Below, in pieces: positions 23,246 through 31,587 of a stretch of DNA of 64,000 nt. How positions within the stretch are numbered: the stretch's first letter is position 1; every line of letters begins with the position of its first letter. Source of the DNA: Alphaproteobacteria bacterium (lineage in GTDB: Bacteria > Pseudomonadota > Alphaproteobacteria > Ferrovibrionales > Ferrovibrionaceae); assembly GCA_947473805.1 (NCBI GenBank), contig CANJGB010000003.1, positions 88,010 to 152,009 on the forward strand. The letters run 5' to 3'. The notes beneath the pieces were generated by a model. It searched no databases. It saw only the letters and a program-made list of their open reading frames with translations, and was not told the DNA's origin. The translations under genes and the position numbers were made by a program.

Positions 23246-24477
23246 TGTGGCGTGAAGCCCTGCCGGTTTTGGCCTTTGCGCTGACCTATCTCGGCATGGC
23301 GCTGGGCCGTCTGCCGGGTCTGGCGCTGGACCGCACGGGCATTGCCTTGTGTGCGGCAGTGGCGCTTCTGGCGGCGGGCGCCTTGCCGGCCAATGCCGTG
23401 GCAGGCGCCATCGATGCACCGACGCTCGCTATCCTGTTCGGCCTGATGATCGTGTCGACGATGTTCGCGCTGGCGGGGTTCTACGACTGGTGCGCCGCGC
23501 GGATCGGCGCGGCCTCGTCGTCGCCAACCGCGCTGCTGGCGCTGACCGTGGTCAGTGCCGGGCTCCTGTCGGCCCTGCTGGCGAACGATGTGGTGGTGTT
23601 CGCCATGACGCCGATGCTGTGCCGCGGCATTGCCGTGCGCGGGCTTGACCCGCGCCCCTTCCTGATCGCGCTGGCCGGCGCCAGCAATGCGGGTTCCGCC
23701 GCGACGCTGATCGGCAATCCGCAGAACATCGTGATCGGTGAAATCGGCCATCTCGACTTCGGCGCCTTCGCCTCAATCTGCGCGCCGCCGGCCTTGCTCG
23801 CGATGCTTGTCGTGTTTGTCACGGTGCGCCTGGTCTTCCGCGCGGCATTCAGTGCGCGTCCCCTGCCCAACGTGGTGCCCTTGCCACCGCTGGACCGCGG
23901 CCTGATGTGGAAAGCCGGCTTGGCAACGGCATTGCTGATCGCGTTGTACCTGGCCGGCGCGCCGCGCGCGTTGACGACGCTGGCGGTTGCGGCGCTGCTG
24001 CTGGTCAGCCGGCGCATCCATACCCGCAGCGTGCTGGGTGAAATTGACTGGGCGCTGATCCTGCTGTTCGCGTGCCTCTTCATCGTGAACGCGGCCTTCG
24101 GCCTGACCGGTTATCCGGGGCAGGCGGTCACTTGGCTAACCGCGCAGGGTGTGACGCCGGATCGGCTGGGCGTGCTGACGCCGCTGGCCCTGGTGGCAAG
24201 CAACACCATCGGCAATGTGCCGGCGGTGGTGATGATTCTGTCGCTGTGGCCGGGACTGGACTCCGGTGCACTCTATGCCCTGGCGCTGCTCTCGACTCTG
24301 GCTGGCAACCTGCTCATCGTCGGCAGCCTCGCCAATATCATCGTGGTGCAGCGCGCAGCCGATACCGGCGTCAAGCTCGGCTTCGTTGAACATGCCAGGG
24401 CCGGTATCCCCATGACGCTGGCATCGATGGCGGTCGCGGTGCTGTGGCTTTGGGCGACCGGTACGGTACGCTGGTAG
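23242..24477 (+). CDS. SLC13/ArsB-type anion permease
   Basis: A 411-aa membrane permease of the ion-transporter superfamily that includes ArsB, NhaD and CitMHS. Two related halves carry the re-entrant motifs SALLANDVVVFAMTP with ASNAGSAATLIGNPQNIVIGE, and LALVASNTIGNVPAVVM with AGNLLIVGSLANIIVVQRA. The first-half NDVVVF and GNPQN motifs are typical. The substrate (anion, arsenite or dicarboxylate) cannot be told. It is translationally coupled to the MFS gene before it and 7 bp from the MFS gene after it. Confidence 0.85.
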   Translation: MMWREALPVLAFALTYLGMALGRLPGLALDRTGIALCAAVALLAAGALPANAVAGAIDAPTLAILFGLMIVSTMFALAGFYDWCAARIGAASSSPTALLALTVVSAGLLSALLANDVVVFAMTPMLCRGIAVRGLDPRPFLIALAGASNAGSAATLIGNPQNIVIGEIGHLDFGAFASICAPPALLAMLVVFVTVRLVFRAAFSARPLPNVVPLPPLDRGLMWKAGLATALLIALYLAGAPRALTTLAVAALLLVSRRIHTRSVLGEIDWALILLFACLFIVNAAFGLTGYPGQAVTWLTAQGVTPDRLGVLTPLALVASNTIGNVPAVVMILSLWPGLDSGALYALALLSTLAGNLLIVGSLANIIVVQRAADTGVKLGFVEHARAGIPMTLASMAVAVLWLWATGTVRW

Positions 24478-24484
24478 ACGCCTT

Positions 24485-25621
24485 ATGATCACGGTCTACT
24501 TTTCGCTCGCGGCGATTTTTCTAACGGCTGCCGTGGTCTCGGTGGGCAATGGCCTGCTGCAAACCTTCCTGCCGGTCCGTATGCAGATCGAGGGATTTAC
24601 CACCGCGCAGATCGGCGCCGTGGTCACCGCCCATGCCATTGGCTTCCTGGTTTCGTGCCTGGTCATGCCGCGAATCATTCGTGCGGTCGGCCATACGCGC
24701 TGCATGCTGGGCTGCGCTCTGGTGCTGGCGATCGTCATGCCGCTGTTTCCGTTGACCTCGTGGTGGCCGCTATGGTTCGTGCTGCGCCTGCTGGCGGGCT
24801 GCTGCCTGGCGGGGTTGTTTGTCGCCATCGAAAGCTGGATCACCGACCGCGCGCCGATGCAGATGCTGGGCGCGGTCTATGGCTCGTACTTCATCATCAG
24901 CAAGCTGACCTTCAGCGGCGGCCAGTTGCTGCTCGCGACGTTCGATCCCGCTGGCATCGGACCGTTTCTTGCCATTGCCGCCTGTTTCGTCGTGACTCTG
25001 GTGCCAGTCAGCCTCAATCCCGGCCAGCGCCCTACCATGCCCGACCGGCAGAGCTATGGCCTGGACAAGGTCTTCGCCGCCTCGCCGCTGGCGGTGACAG
25101 GTGCGTGCACGGCCGGGTTCGTTTATGCCTCGGCCAATGGCGTCGGCCCGGTATTCGCTACAGTGGTTGGCTTCGGCACCGCGGCCATCGCGTGGTTCGC
25201 CGCCCTGATCCAGCTGGGCAACGTGGTCTCGCAATATCCGCTGGGCTGGCTGTCCGACCGTGTCGACCGCCGCCGCATGATGCTGGCCATCGGTATTGGC
25301 ACTGCAATCTTGTGCCTCATCTTCCTGGCCGTGCCGCGCGACGAGGTTGCCTTGCTGCTGCTGCTCGCCGCCCTGCTGGGTGGCATCGGCACATCGATCT
25401 ACCCGCTGGCGCTCGGCCGTGTCGCGGCGCGCGTGGAGAAGCGCAACCTCGTCGGCCTCAACGGAACATTGCTGCTGTGCTTCGCTGCGGGCGGCATTGC
25501 CGGCCCGGCGACCTCGACGGTCGCGATGACCTGGCTCGGCCCCTATGGGCTGTTTGTTGCCATTGGCGCAGCCACCAGCGCTTTCGCCCTGCACTGCCTC
25601 TGGCGGCTGTTCCGTCGCTGA
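24485..25621 (+). CDS. MFS transporter (YcaD-like), copy 2
   Basis: A 378-aa, 12-TM transporter closely resembling the 22085 gene: NGLLQTFLPVRMQIEGF, MPRIIRAVGHTRCMLGCA, AIESWITDRAP, RPTMPDRQSYGL and SQYPLGWLSDRVDRR match copy 1 nearly position for position. The two copies enclose the anion permease, so a gene duplication is likely. The operon 22085-25621 is a three-transporter unit of unknown substrate. Confidence 0.85.
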   Translation: MITVYFSLAAIFLTAAVVSVGNGLLQTFLPVRMQIEGFTTAQIGAVVTAHAIGFLVSCLVMPRIIRAVGHTRCMLGCALVLAIVMPLFPLTSWWPLWFVLRLLAGCCLAGLFVAIESWITDRAPMQMLGAVYGSYFIISKLTFSGGQLLLATFDPAGIGPFLAIAACFVVTLVPVSLNPGQRPTMPDRQSYGLDKVFAASPLAVTGACTAGFVYASANGVGPVFATVVGFGTAAIAWFAALIQLGNVVSQYPLGWLSDRVDRRRMMLAIGIGTAILCLIFLAVPRDEVALLLLLAALLGGIGTSIYPLALGRVAARVEKRNLVGLNGTLLLCFAAGGIAGPATSTVAMTWLGPYGLFVAIGAATSAFALHCLWRLFRR

Positions 25622-25625
25622 CGTT

Positions 25626-26399
25626 TCAGTTGCGGTAGCTGGGGTCCATCCGGTCCAGCTTGCGCAGCAGGGCGGGCCAGGCGAGATCGACGAACAGGTG
25701 CTTCGAGCGCGGGTTGGTGCCGGCATCCTCGGTGCGCGCGCGGGACTCATCGCTCGGCATGTGCAGCTTGCCGGCCATGGCGCGCACCTGCGCGGTGCAG
25801 CCCTGTTCCAGGAAATACATGCGCATGAACGCCTCGGGCACGGTGGGACCGAGCGACAGCGTGCCATGGTTGCGCAGGATCATGCGGTTCTTGGTGCCGA
25901 GATTGGCCTGCATGCGCACGCGCTCCTCGTCGCGCAAAGCCGGGCCCTCGAATTCGTGATAGGCGACATCGCCGGTCGAACACATCGAGCGCTGGTTCAG
26001 CGGCAGGAGGCCCTCCTCCATCGACGAGACGGCGACGCCGTCGGCGGTGTGCAGGTGAATGACACACATGGCATCTTCGCGGGCCAGGTGCACCGCGCTG
26101 TGCACGACGAAGCCGGCCGGGCTTACCTCGAACGGGGAATCGTCCACCTTGTTGCCGTTGCGGTCGATCTTCACCAGGTTCGAGGCGGTGATTTCCTCGA
26201 ACATCTGGCCATAGGGATTGATCAGGAACGAATGGTCTGAATCAGGTACGCGGGCGGTGATGTGCGAGAAAATGATGTCGTCCCAGCCATACATGGCGAC
26301 CAGGCGGTAACAGGCGGCGAGATCGACCCGTACCTGCCACTCGGCATCGCTGATGCGGCTGTTGTGGCGGCTGGGCTTGAGCGTGCTGACGCCGGCCAT
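25626..26399 (-). CDS. Class II aldolase/adducin family protein
   Basis: A 257-aa protein of the class II aldolase/adducin fold (fuculose-phosphate or ribulose-phosphate 4-epimerase relatives). Zn-ligand histidines appear in CVIHLHTADGVAVS and the later MILRNHGTLSLGPTVPEAF. DDIIFSHITARVPDSD is the N-terminal signature. Members without a phosphate-binding site are often of unknown role, such as decarboxylases. The ATG at 26399 (MAGVSTLKPSR) has GGAGG 7 bp upstream and is preferred over the ATG at 26405. It diverges from the 2-hydroxyacid dehydrogenase gene at 26531. Confidence 0.85.
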   Translation of the reverse strand: MAGVSTLKPSRHNSRISDAEWQVRVDLAACYRLVAMYGWDDIIFSHITARVPDSDHSFLINPYGQMFEEITASNLVKIDRNGNKVDDSPFEVSPAGFVVHSAVHLAREDAMCVIHLHTADGVAVSSMEEGLLPLNQRSMCSTGDVAYHEFEGPALRDEERVRMQANLGTKNRMILRNHGTLSLGPTVPEAFMRMYFLEQGCTAQVRAMAGKLHMPSDESRARTEDAGTNPRSKHLFVDLAWPALLRKLDRMDPSYRN

Positions 26400-26530
26400 G
26401 GTCATTCCTCCCGGGAACGTCGTTTCCATAAGCGTATACGTAGGCTTTGGACCCGGCAATAAGCGGAAATTTGCCATGGTCAGCGCAGGCCGGAGCGGTT
26501 AATCCTGTCGGCGCAAATTCCGGAGTTGCC

Positions 26531-27475
26531 ATGACCCTCGTCCTCTCCCGCATGCCCCTGCCGCCGCACCTGCAAGAGCAGATGAGCTCGCGCTTTCCGT
26601 TCTACGACGGAACGAAGCCGGGCTCCTTTGATGCCATGCCGGCCGAGGTCGCGGCCGAGGTGACCGACCTGTTCATGCCGGGCATCATCACGACCAGCGA
26701 TGCGGTGTTCGACCGCCTGCCGAAACTGCGCCTTATCACCTGCTATGGCTCGGGCTACGAGAAGGTCGATGTCGTCGGCGCGCGCAAGCGCGGCATCGAG
26801 GTGGCGAACTGCCCCGGCATCAACCGGGAATGCGTCGCCGACCTCACCTGGGGCCTGATCCTCTCGCTGATCCGCAAGCTCGGCCCGGGCGATGCCTATG
26901 TGCGCAGCGGCGAGTTCGCGATCAATGCACCGGGCCGGCCGGGCCTCGTGCGCTCGGTCCACGGCAGTCGCATGGGCATTATCGGCCTCGGCGAAATCGG
27001 CATCGCGGTGGCCGAGCGGGCCGCCGGTTTCCGCATCGAGGTGGCGTACACCAACCGCAAGGCCCGTTCCGACGTGCCTTATAAGTTCATCGCCGATCCG
27101 ATGCAGCTGGCGGAATGGTGCGACATTCTCGTCATCGCGGCGCGCGCCGATGCCAGCAACCGCCACATGGTGGACGAGCGCATGATGCGCGCGCTGGGTA
27201 AGGACGGCGTGCTGATCAACATCTCCCGCGGCACCATCGTCGATGAGACGGCCCTGGTGAAGGCACTAAACGAAGGCTGGATCGGCGGCGCCGGGCTTGA
27301 CGTGTACGAGCACGAGCCGCGTGTGCCGGCGGAACTGATCCGTGCGCCGAACACGGTGCTGACGCCGCATATCGGTGGCATGACAGCCTATGCGTTCCAG
27401 AAGTCGCTGGAACTCTGCATGGCCAATATCGAGGCCGTCGCCGCCGGCAAGCCGGCCCTGACGCCGGTCGCTTAA
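26531..27475 (+). CDS. D-isomer-specific 2-hydroxyacid dehydrogenase
   Basis: A 314-aa NAD(P)-dependent dehydrogenase that interconverts 2-oxo acids and D-2-hydroxy acids. The Rossmann motif is GSRMGIIGLGEIGIAVA. The catalytic triad is Arg in NISRGTIVDETAL, Glu in DVYEHEPRVP and His in LTPHIGGMT. The substrate is uncertain (glyoxylate/hydroxypyruvate reductase-like). The ATG at 26531 is the family-typical start; a longer frame from 26447 is discarded. It pairs divergently with the class II aldolase gene, so the two may act on one carbon source. Confidence 0.9.
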   Translation: MTLVLSRMPLPPHLQEQMSSRFPFYDGTKPGSFDAMPAEVAAEVTDLFMPGIITTSDAVFDRLPKLRLITCYGSGYEKVDVVGARKRGIEVANCPGINRECVADLTWGLILSLIRKLGPGDAYVRSGEFAINAPGRPGLVRSVHGSRMGIIGLGEIGIAVAERAAGFRIEVAYTNRKARSDVPYKFIADPMQLAEWCDILVIAARADASNRHMVDERMMRALGKDGVLINISRGTIVDETALVKALNEGWIGGAGLDVYEHEPRVPAELIRAPNTVLTPHIGGMTAYAFQKSLELCMANIEAVAAGKPALTPVA

Positions 27476-27514
27476 AGGCTTGCGCCGGCCAGGAGCCGGG
27501 CCTAGTTTCGAACC

Positions 27515-27640
27515 GTCACTCGGGAGTAGCCGTCCCTGCCTTCAGGGGAGCTCCGGTCAACACAATTGCATTGGTCCGCTTGACCCGTGCATGGCCGGCG
27601 CGGCACAGCTTGGCGAGACGTGTGGCGTCGTGGCTCCATG
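27515..27640 (+). promoter_or_regulatory. yybP-ykoY manganese riboswitch
   Basis: The leader shows the family's conserved blocks: CGGGAGTAGCCG (27521-27532), GGGGAGCTCCGGTCAACACA (27545 onward) and TTGGCGAGACGTGTGG (27610-27625). These match the GGGGAGUAGC and CUUGGCGAGACC elements of proteobacterial yybP-ykoY RNAs. This class binds Mn2+ and turns on exporters. It precedes a GDT1/TMEM165-type gene, a classic target. Confidence 0.85.
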
Positions 27641-27700
27641 TCCGGGTTGGGCGGGGCGGCGGCGCTACGCTTATGTCGTCCAGCCCGGCAGGTACAGTTC

Positions 27701-28258
27701 ATGGAAGCGTTTCTCGTATCGACCCTGGCGGTGGCGATTGCCGAGATCGGGGACAAGACCCAGTTGCTCACCTTCGCGCTGACCGCGCGGTTCCGCCGGC
27801 CATGGCCGGTTCTGGCCGGCGTGCTGGTGGCGACGCTGGCGAACCATGCGCTGGCCGCGGCGCTCGGCTCGATGGCGGCCTCGTTCTTCGAGGGGCAATG
27901 GTTCCGCTGGCTCGTGGGCCTGTCGTTCATCATCATGGCCGGGTTCATCCTGATCCCCGACAAGCTGGATGACGGCGAGGCACGGGTACGCCCCGGCGCC
28001 GGACCGTTCCTCACAACAACCGTCCTGTTCTTCATTGCCGAGATGGGCGACAAGACTCAAATCGCGACTATTGCCCTCGCCGCGCAGTATCACGCGATTG
28101 TCGTCGTCATGCTGGGCAGTACGCTGGGCCTCATGTTGGCCAACGCGCCGGCGGCGCTCTTGGCTGGTTTTGCTGCCGGGCGCCTGCCGCTGAAGCCGAT
28201 CCGCTATGCCGCGGCGGCCCTGTTCGCGGCGCTTGGCCTTTATGCATTGCTTGCCTGA
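27701..28258 (+). CDS. TMEM165/GDT1 family manganese exporter (MneA-like)
   Basis: A 185-aa, six-TM protein of the UPF0016 family. The two repeated motifs are AIAEIGDKTQLLTFAL and FIAEMGDKTQIATIAL, the cation-binding ExGDK(T)Q signatures. Bacterial members export Mn2+ and lower toxicity. The riboswitch at 27515 agrees with that role. The ATG at 27701 gives the signature N-terminus; a longer reading from 27587 would run through the riboswitch. It ends 3 bp before the next MFS gene. Confidence 0.9.
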   Translation: MEAFLVSTLAVAIAEIGDKTQLLTFALTARFRRPWPVLAGVLVATLANHALAAALGSMAASFFEGQWFRWLVGLSFIIMAGFILIPDKLDDGEARVRPGAGPFLTTTVLFFIAEMGDKTQIATIALAAQYHAIVVVMLGSTLGLMLANAPAALLAGFAAGRLPLKPIRYAAAALFAALGLYALLA

Positions 28259-28261
28259 GCC

Positions 28262-29410
28262 ATGCTGACGTGGCGCCTGCGGCTGTTCTACACCAGCTAC
28301 TTCCTGGTGCTGGGCGTGATGCAGCCGTATTGGCCGCTGTGGTTCGCCTACAAGGGGATGGATGCTGCCGCCATCGCCTGGCTGTCGGCATTACCATCGC
28401 TGGTGCGTATCGTCTCGGTACCGGCGATTGGCGTGCTGGCCGACCGGCTGGGCGAACGCAAGCGAGTGGTGCTGGCGCTCAACGTGATGGCGATCATCTT
28501 CTTTCTCGGTTTCATCGGGGCGGATTCGTTCTGGGCCATCCTGCTAGTCAGCCTGCCCTATGGCGCCATGTGGGCCGGCATCCTGCCGCTGGGCGACAAC
28601 CTAGCCGTCACCGCCAGCTATCGTGACAAGCTGGATTTCGGCCGCATCCGCCTCTGGGGCTCAATCTCGTACATCTGCGCCGCCGCGCTGGCGGGGTGGT
28701 TTCTCGCCGGCCGGTCAGCGGGGCTGATCTACTGGCTGCTGCTCGGCGCATCGCTGCTGCTGGCGTGCGGCAGCTTCGCCCTGCCGGACACGCGCACCAC
28801 GCCGGCGAAGCGCGACGACGGCCCGTCGCCCTGGCGCAAGCTGCTGGCGACACCGCTGTTCGTGCTGTTCCTGCTCGGGCAGGGCTGCGCCCAGGCCAGC
28901 CACGCCATGTATTACGCGTTCGGCTCGCTCTACTGGCGAGGTCTTGGCCACAGCGAGGCGGTGATCGGCATCCTGTGGGGCGAGGGCGTGATTGCCGAGG
29001 TGATTGTGTTTGCCTTTGGTGCGCGCCTGCTGGCCCGGCTGGGGCCACAAGGTATGCTGCTGCTGGGGGCGGCGGGCGGGATCGTCCGCTGGACCGGCAG
29101 CGCCTTCGCCACCGACCTGTGGCAGCTCGCTTTGCTGCAGGCTCTGCACGGGCTGACTTTCGGCGCGGCCTATCTGGGCGCCATGCACTTCATGGCACGT
29201 TTTATCCGCATGGAGGCGTCGGCCACCGCCCAGTCGGTCTATTCGGCGATGTCGCAGGGTCTGGGGCTCGGCCTCGGCTTCATCGCCGTGGGCCCGCTTT
29301 ACGCGGCCTATGCCGGTCATGCCTATCTGGCCATGACGGTGCTGTCGGCCATCGGCACGCTGGGGGCCTTCTTCCTGCTACGGCGATGGGGCGACAGGGT
29401 GGCCGGTTGA
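28262..29410 (+). CDS. MFS_1-like transporter (HcaT-like)
   Basis: A 382-aa, 12-TM member of the MFS_1-like family, which includes nucleoside and phenylpropionate permeases. Segments include YTSYFLVLGVMQPYWPLWF, VRIVSVPAIGVLADRLGERKR, DFGRIRLWGSISYICAAALAG and VIGILWGEGVIAEVIVFAF. The substrate is unknown. It follows the Mn exporter with 3 bp between, so it may be under the same leader RNA. Confidence 0.85.
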   Translation: MLTWRLRLFYTSYFLVLGVMQPYWPLWFAYKGMDAAAIAWLSALPSLVRIVSVPAIGVLADRLGERKRVVLALNVMAIIFFLGFIGADSFWAILLVSLPYGAMWAGILPLGDNLAVTASYRDKLDFGRIRLWGSISYICAAALAGWFLAGRSAGLIYWLLLGASLLLACGSFALPDTRTTPAKRDDGPSPWRKLLATPLFVLFLLGQGCAQASHAMYYAFGSLYWRGLGHSEAVIGILWGEGVIAEVIVFAFGARLLARLGPQGMLLLGAAGGIVRWTGSAFATDLWQLALLQALHGLTFGAAYLGAMHFMARFIRMEASATAQSVYSAMSQGLGLGLGFIAVGPLYAAYAGHAYLAMTVLSAIGTLGAFFLLRRWGDRVAG

Positions 29411-29452
29411 ACGGGACGGGCTATACTGCCCGCGAAGTACGGAGCGTCCCGT
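29411..29452 (+). repeat. Nested inverted repeats after the MFS gene
   Basis: ACGGGACG (29411-29418) and CGTCCCGT (29445-29452) form an outer 8-bp repeat around GGGC-TATACT-GCCC. The TATACT could be a -10 for the following pseudogene; the structure may also end the MFS transcript, but no T-tract follows. Confidence 0.4.
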
Positions 29453-29470
29453 GAACGCCAAAGAACAAGA

Positions 29471-30839
29471 ATGACCTCGCCCCGGCTCCCCGTCCTTATT
29501 GCGGGCGCTGGCCATCCTGCCGCGCACGATGGAATGCCTGCATTTTCTTGGCGTCATGGACGCCTTCCTGGCACGGGGCACGAAGCTGCAGGGCTTTGAC
29601 ATGCACCATGCTGGGCGGCGGGTGACCGGCCTCAGCGTTGGCGGCGTCGAAAGCCGGTACAACTACCTGCTGTCGATCGAGCAGAGCGAGACCGAGCGCA
29701 TTCTGCTCGCTGCGGTCGAGGCGGCGGGGATCACCGTTGAGCGCGGCATCGAGCTGACAGGTTTCGTCGCCGATGACGCCGGTGTGCAGGCCCGCCTGCG
29801 CTCCCTGACCGGTCGTGCCGAGACGGTGATGTGCGACTGGCTGGTCGGGTGCGACGGTGCCCACTCGGCCGTGCGCCATGGCCTGGGGCTGCCGTTTGAG
29901 GGCGCGGCCTATGAAGACGACCTGCGCCTCGCCGATTGCCGCATCGATTGGGGTCTGGCACCGGACCGGGGGCATGCCTTTCTGCGGGCCGACGGCCCGG
30001 TCGCAGCGATTCCCCTGCCGCGCGGGCGCTGGCGGCTGATCGCTTTCGCGCCGCCGGGCACCCCGGTCGAGGATCCGACCCTGGCCTGGTTCGCGGAACG
30101 GCTGCACGGCGTTGCCCCCACCGGCACCTTCCTGTCCGATGTTGAGTGGCTGGCGCGGTTCAAGATTCACCGCCGCATGGTGCCGCGCTACCGCGAGGGG
30201 CGCGTGTTCGTCGCCGGCGATGCGGCGCACATCCATTCGCCGATCGGCGGGCAGGGCATGAACACCGGCATTATGGATGCGTTTAACCTCGGCTGGAAAC
30301 TGGCCGATGTCGCGCACGGCGCGCCCACCGCGTTGCTCGATACCTTCAACACCGAGCGTCATGCAGTTGCGGCCAGCGTGCTGCGCCTGACCGACATCGC
30401 GACCCGGCGGATGGCCTCGACGGGCGCACTCTCGCTAAGCCTGCGCCTGCTTCTTTTGCCGCTGCTGTTCGCGAGCCGCAGGGTGCAGACGCGCCTGGCC
30501 ACTGCCTTCAGCCACCTGTCGGTGACCTATCGCAGCGCTGCCGTCGGACCCGGTGGCGGCGGTCGCATCATCGACTCGCCGCTGATCGCGCCCGACGGAA
30601 CGGCGGTGCAGGTGCACGACCTGCTGCGGGCCGACCGGCGTACCTTATTCCTGCTGGATGGCGCACCGCCCCGTGCGTTGCAGGGCCAGCCGGCCGGCAC
30701 GAACCTGGTGTGCATCGGGCGCATTCCGGTCGGGCGCATCTATGGCGATCCGGCCGGCACGCTGGCCGACCGCTATTCCGCCGCGGCAATCATGGTCCGC
30801 CCCGACGGCGTGATCGAATGGATCCGCCGCCGGCCGTGA
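29471..30839 (+). pseudogene. FAD-dependent monooxygenase with deleted N-terminal FAD motif
   Basis: The ATG at 29471 starts MTSPRLPVLIAGAG, the first strand of an FAD-binding Rossmann fold, then the frame shifts. Another frame carries the rest of the enzyme from RALAILPRTMECLHFLG, including WLVGCDGAHSAVRHGL (DG motif) and VFVAGDAAHIHSPIGGQG (GD motif) to residue 446. An out-of-frame deletion (probably near 100 bp) removed the rest of GxGxxG and the following helix. The junction CGGGCGCTGG fits both flanks, suggesting a slip between short repeats. A TTG at 29499 could start a truncated protein but it would lack the ADP-binding loop. It resembles PheA/MhpA-type hydroxylases of aromatic compounds. 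Confidence 0.85.
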
Positions 30840-30850
30840 GGCTGAAATGA

Positions 30851-30875
30851 AATGGCCCGCACGAGGCGGGCCATT
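30851..30875 (-). terminator. Hairpin between the pseudogene and efp
   Basis: AATGGCCCGC (30851-30860), loop ACGAG, GCGGGCCATT (30866-30875): a perfect 10-bp stem between two convergent genes. T-tracts are short on both sides, so it may act in both directions weakly. Confidence 0.6.
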
Positions 30876-30902
30876 CCGTAACCGTATCAGTTAGTCGCGC
30901 AA

Positions 30903-31469
30903 CTAGGCCTTCGCGCGCTCCAGATACTCGCCGGCCTCGATCGAAACGACGATGCGGGTGCCCGGGCCGATGTGCGGCGGCACCATGACGCGCACGCCGT
31001 TCGACAGGATCGCCGGCTTGTACGATGACGAGGCGGTCTGCCCCTTCATCGACGGCTCGGTCTCGGTGATTTCCAGGATGACGGTTTGCGGCAGTTCGCC
31101 GGCAACAGCCTTGCCTTCGTAAAGGCTCAGCTTCACTTCCATGTTTTCCTGCAGGAACTTGGCGCCGTCACCGATCACGTCGCTGGACACCTCGATCTGC
31201 TCGTAGGTCTCCTTGTCCATGAACGTGTGCATGTCGCCGTTCGAGAACAGGTAGGTGTAGTCGCGGGTGTCGATGTAGACGCGCTCGACCGATTCCTGGG
31301 TGCGGAAACGTTCCACCGTCTTGACGCCGTCGGCGATGCCGCGCATTTCCAGCGTGGTGATCGCATTGCCCTTGCCGGGGATGACGTTCTGCGCCTTCAT
31401 CACGGAGTAGAGCTTGTTGTTCAGCTCGACGACGTTGCCGGCACGAATCTGGTTCGCGTTGACCTTCAT
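30903..31469 (-). CDS. efp: Translation elongation factor P
   Basis: A 188-aa EF-P that relieves ribosome stalling at polyproline. The KOW-like domain starts MKVNANQIRAGNVVELN, and the loop PGKGNAITTLEMR holds the lysine that EpmA would modify. Two OB domains follow (YLFSNGDMHTFMD, ILEITETEPSMKGQTASSSYKPAILSNG). ATG 31469 is the family start. It diverges from epmA (31588), so factor and modifying enzyme are neighbours. Confidence 0.96.
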   Translation of the reverse strand: MKVNANQIRAGNVVELNNKLYSVMKAQNVIPGKGNAITTLEMRGIADGVKTVERFRTQESVERVYIDTRDYTYLFSNGDMHTFMDKETYEQIEVSSDVIGDGAKFLQENMEVKLSLYEGKAVAGELPQTVILEITETEPSMKGQTASSSYKPAILSNGVRVMVPPHIGPGTRIVVSIEAGEYLERAKA

Positions 31470-31587
31470 GGGATTTTCTTCGTGTTCCTGGGAGAAAAGC
31501 GCGCGGAACCTATCACCCCCCGGGCCAATCGACAACCGGGCCGGGGCGGGGCATAACCGGCCCGGATTCGGCAGTTCCGGAGGATGA

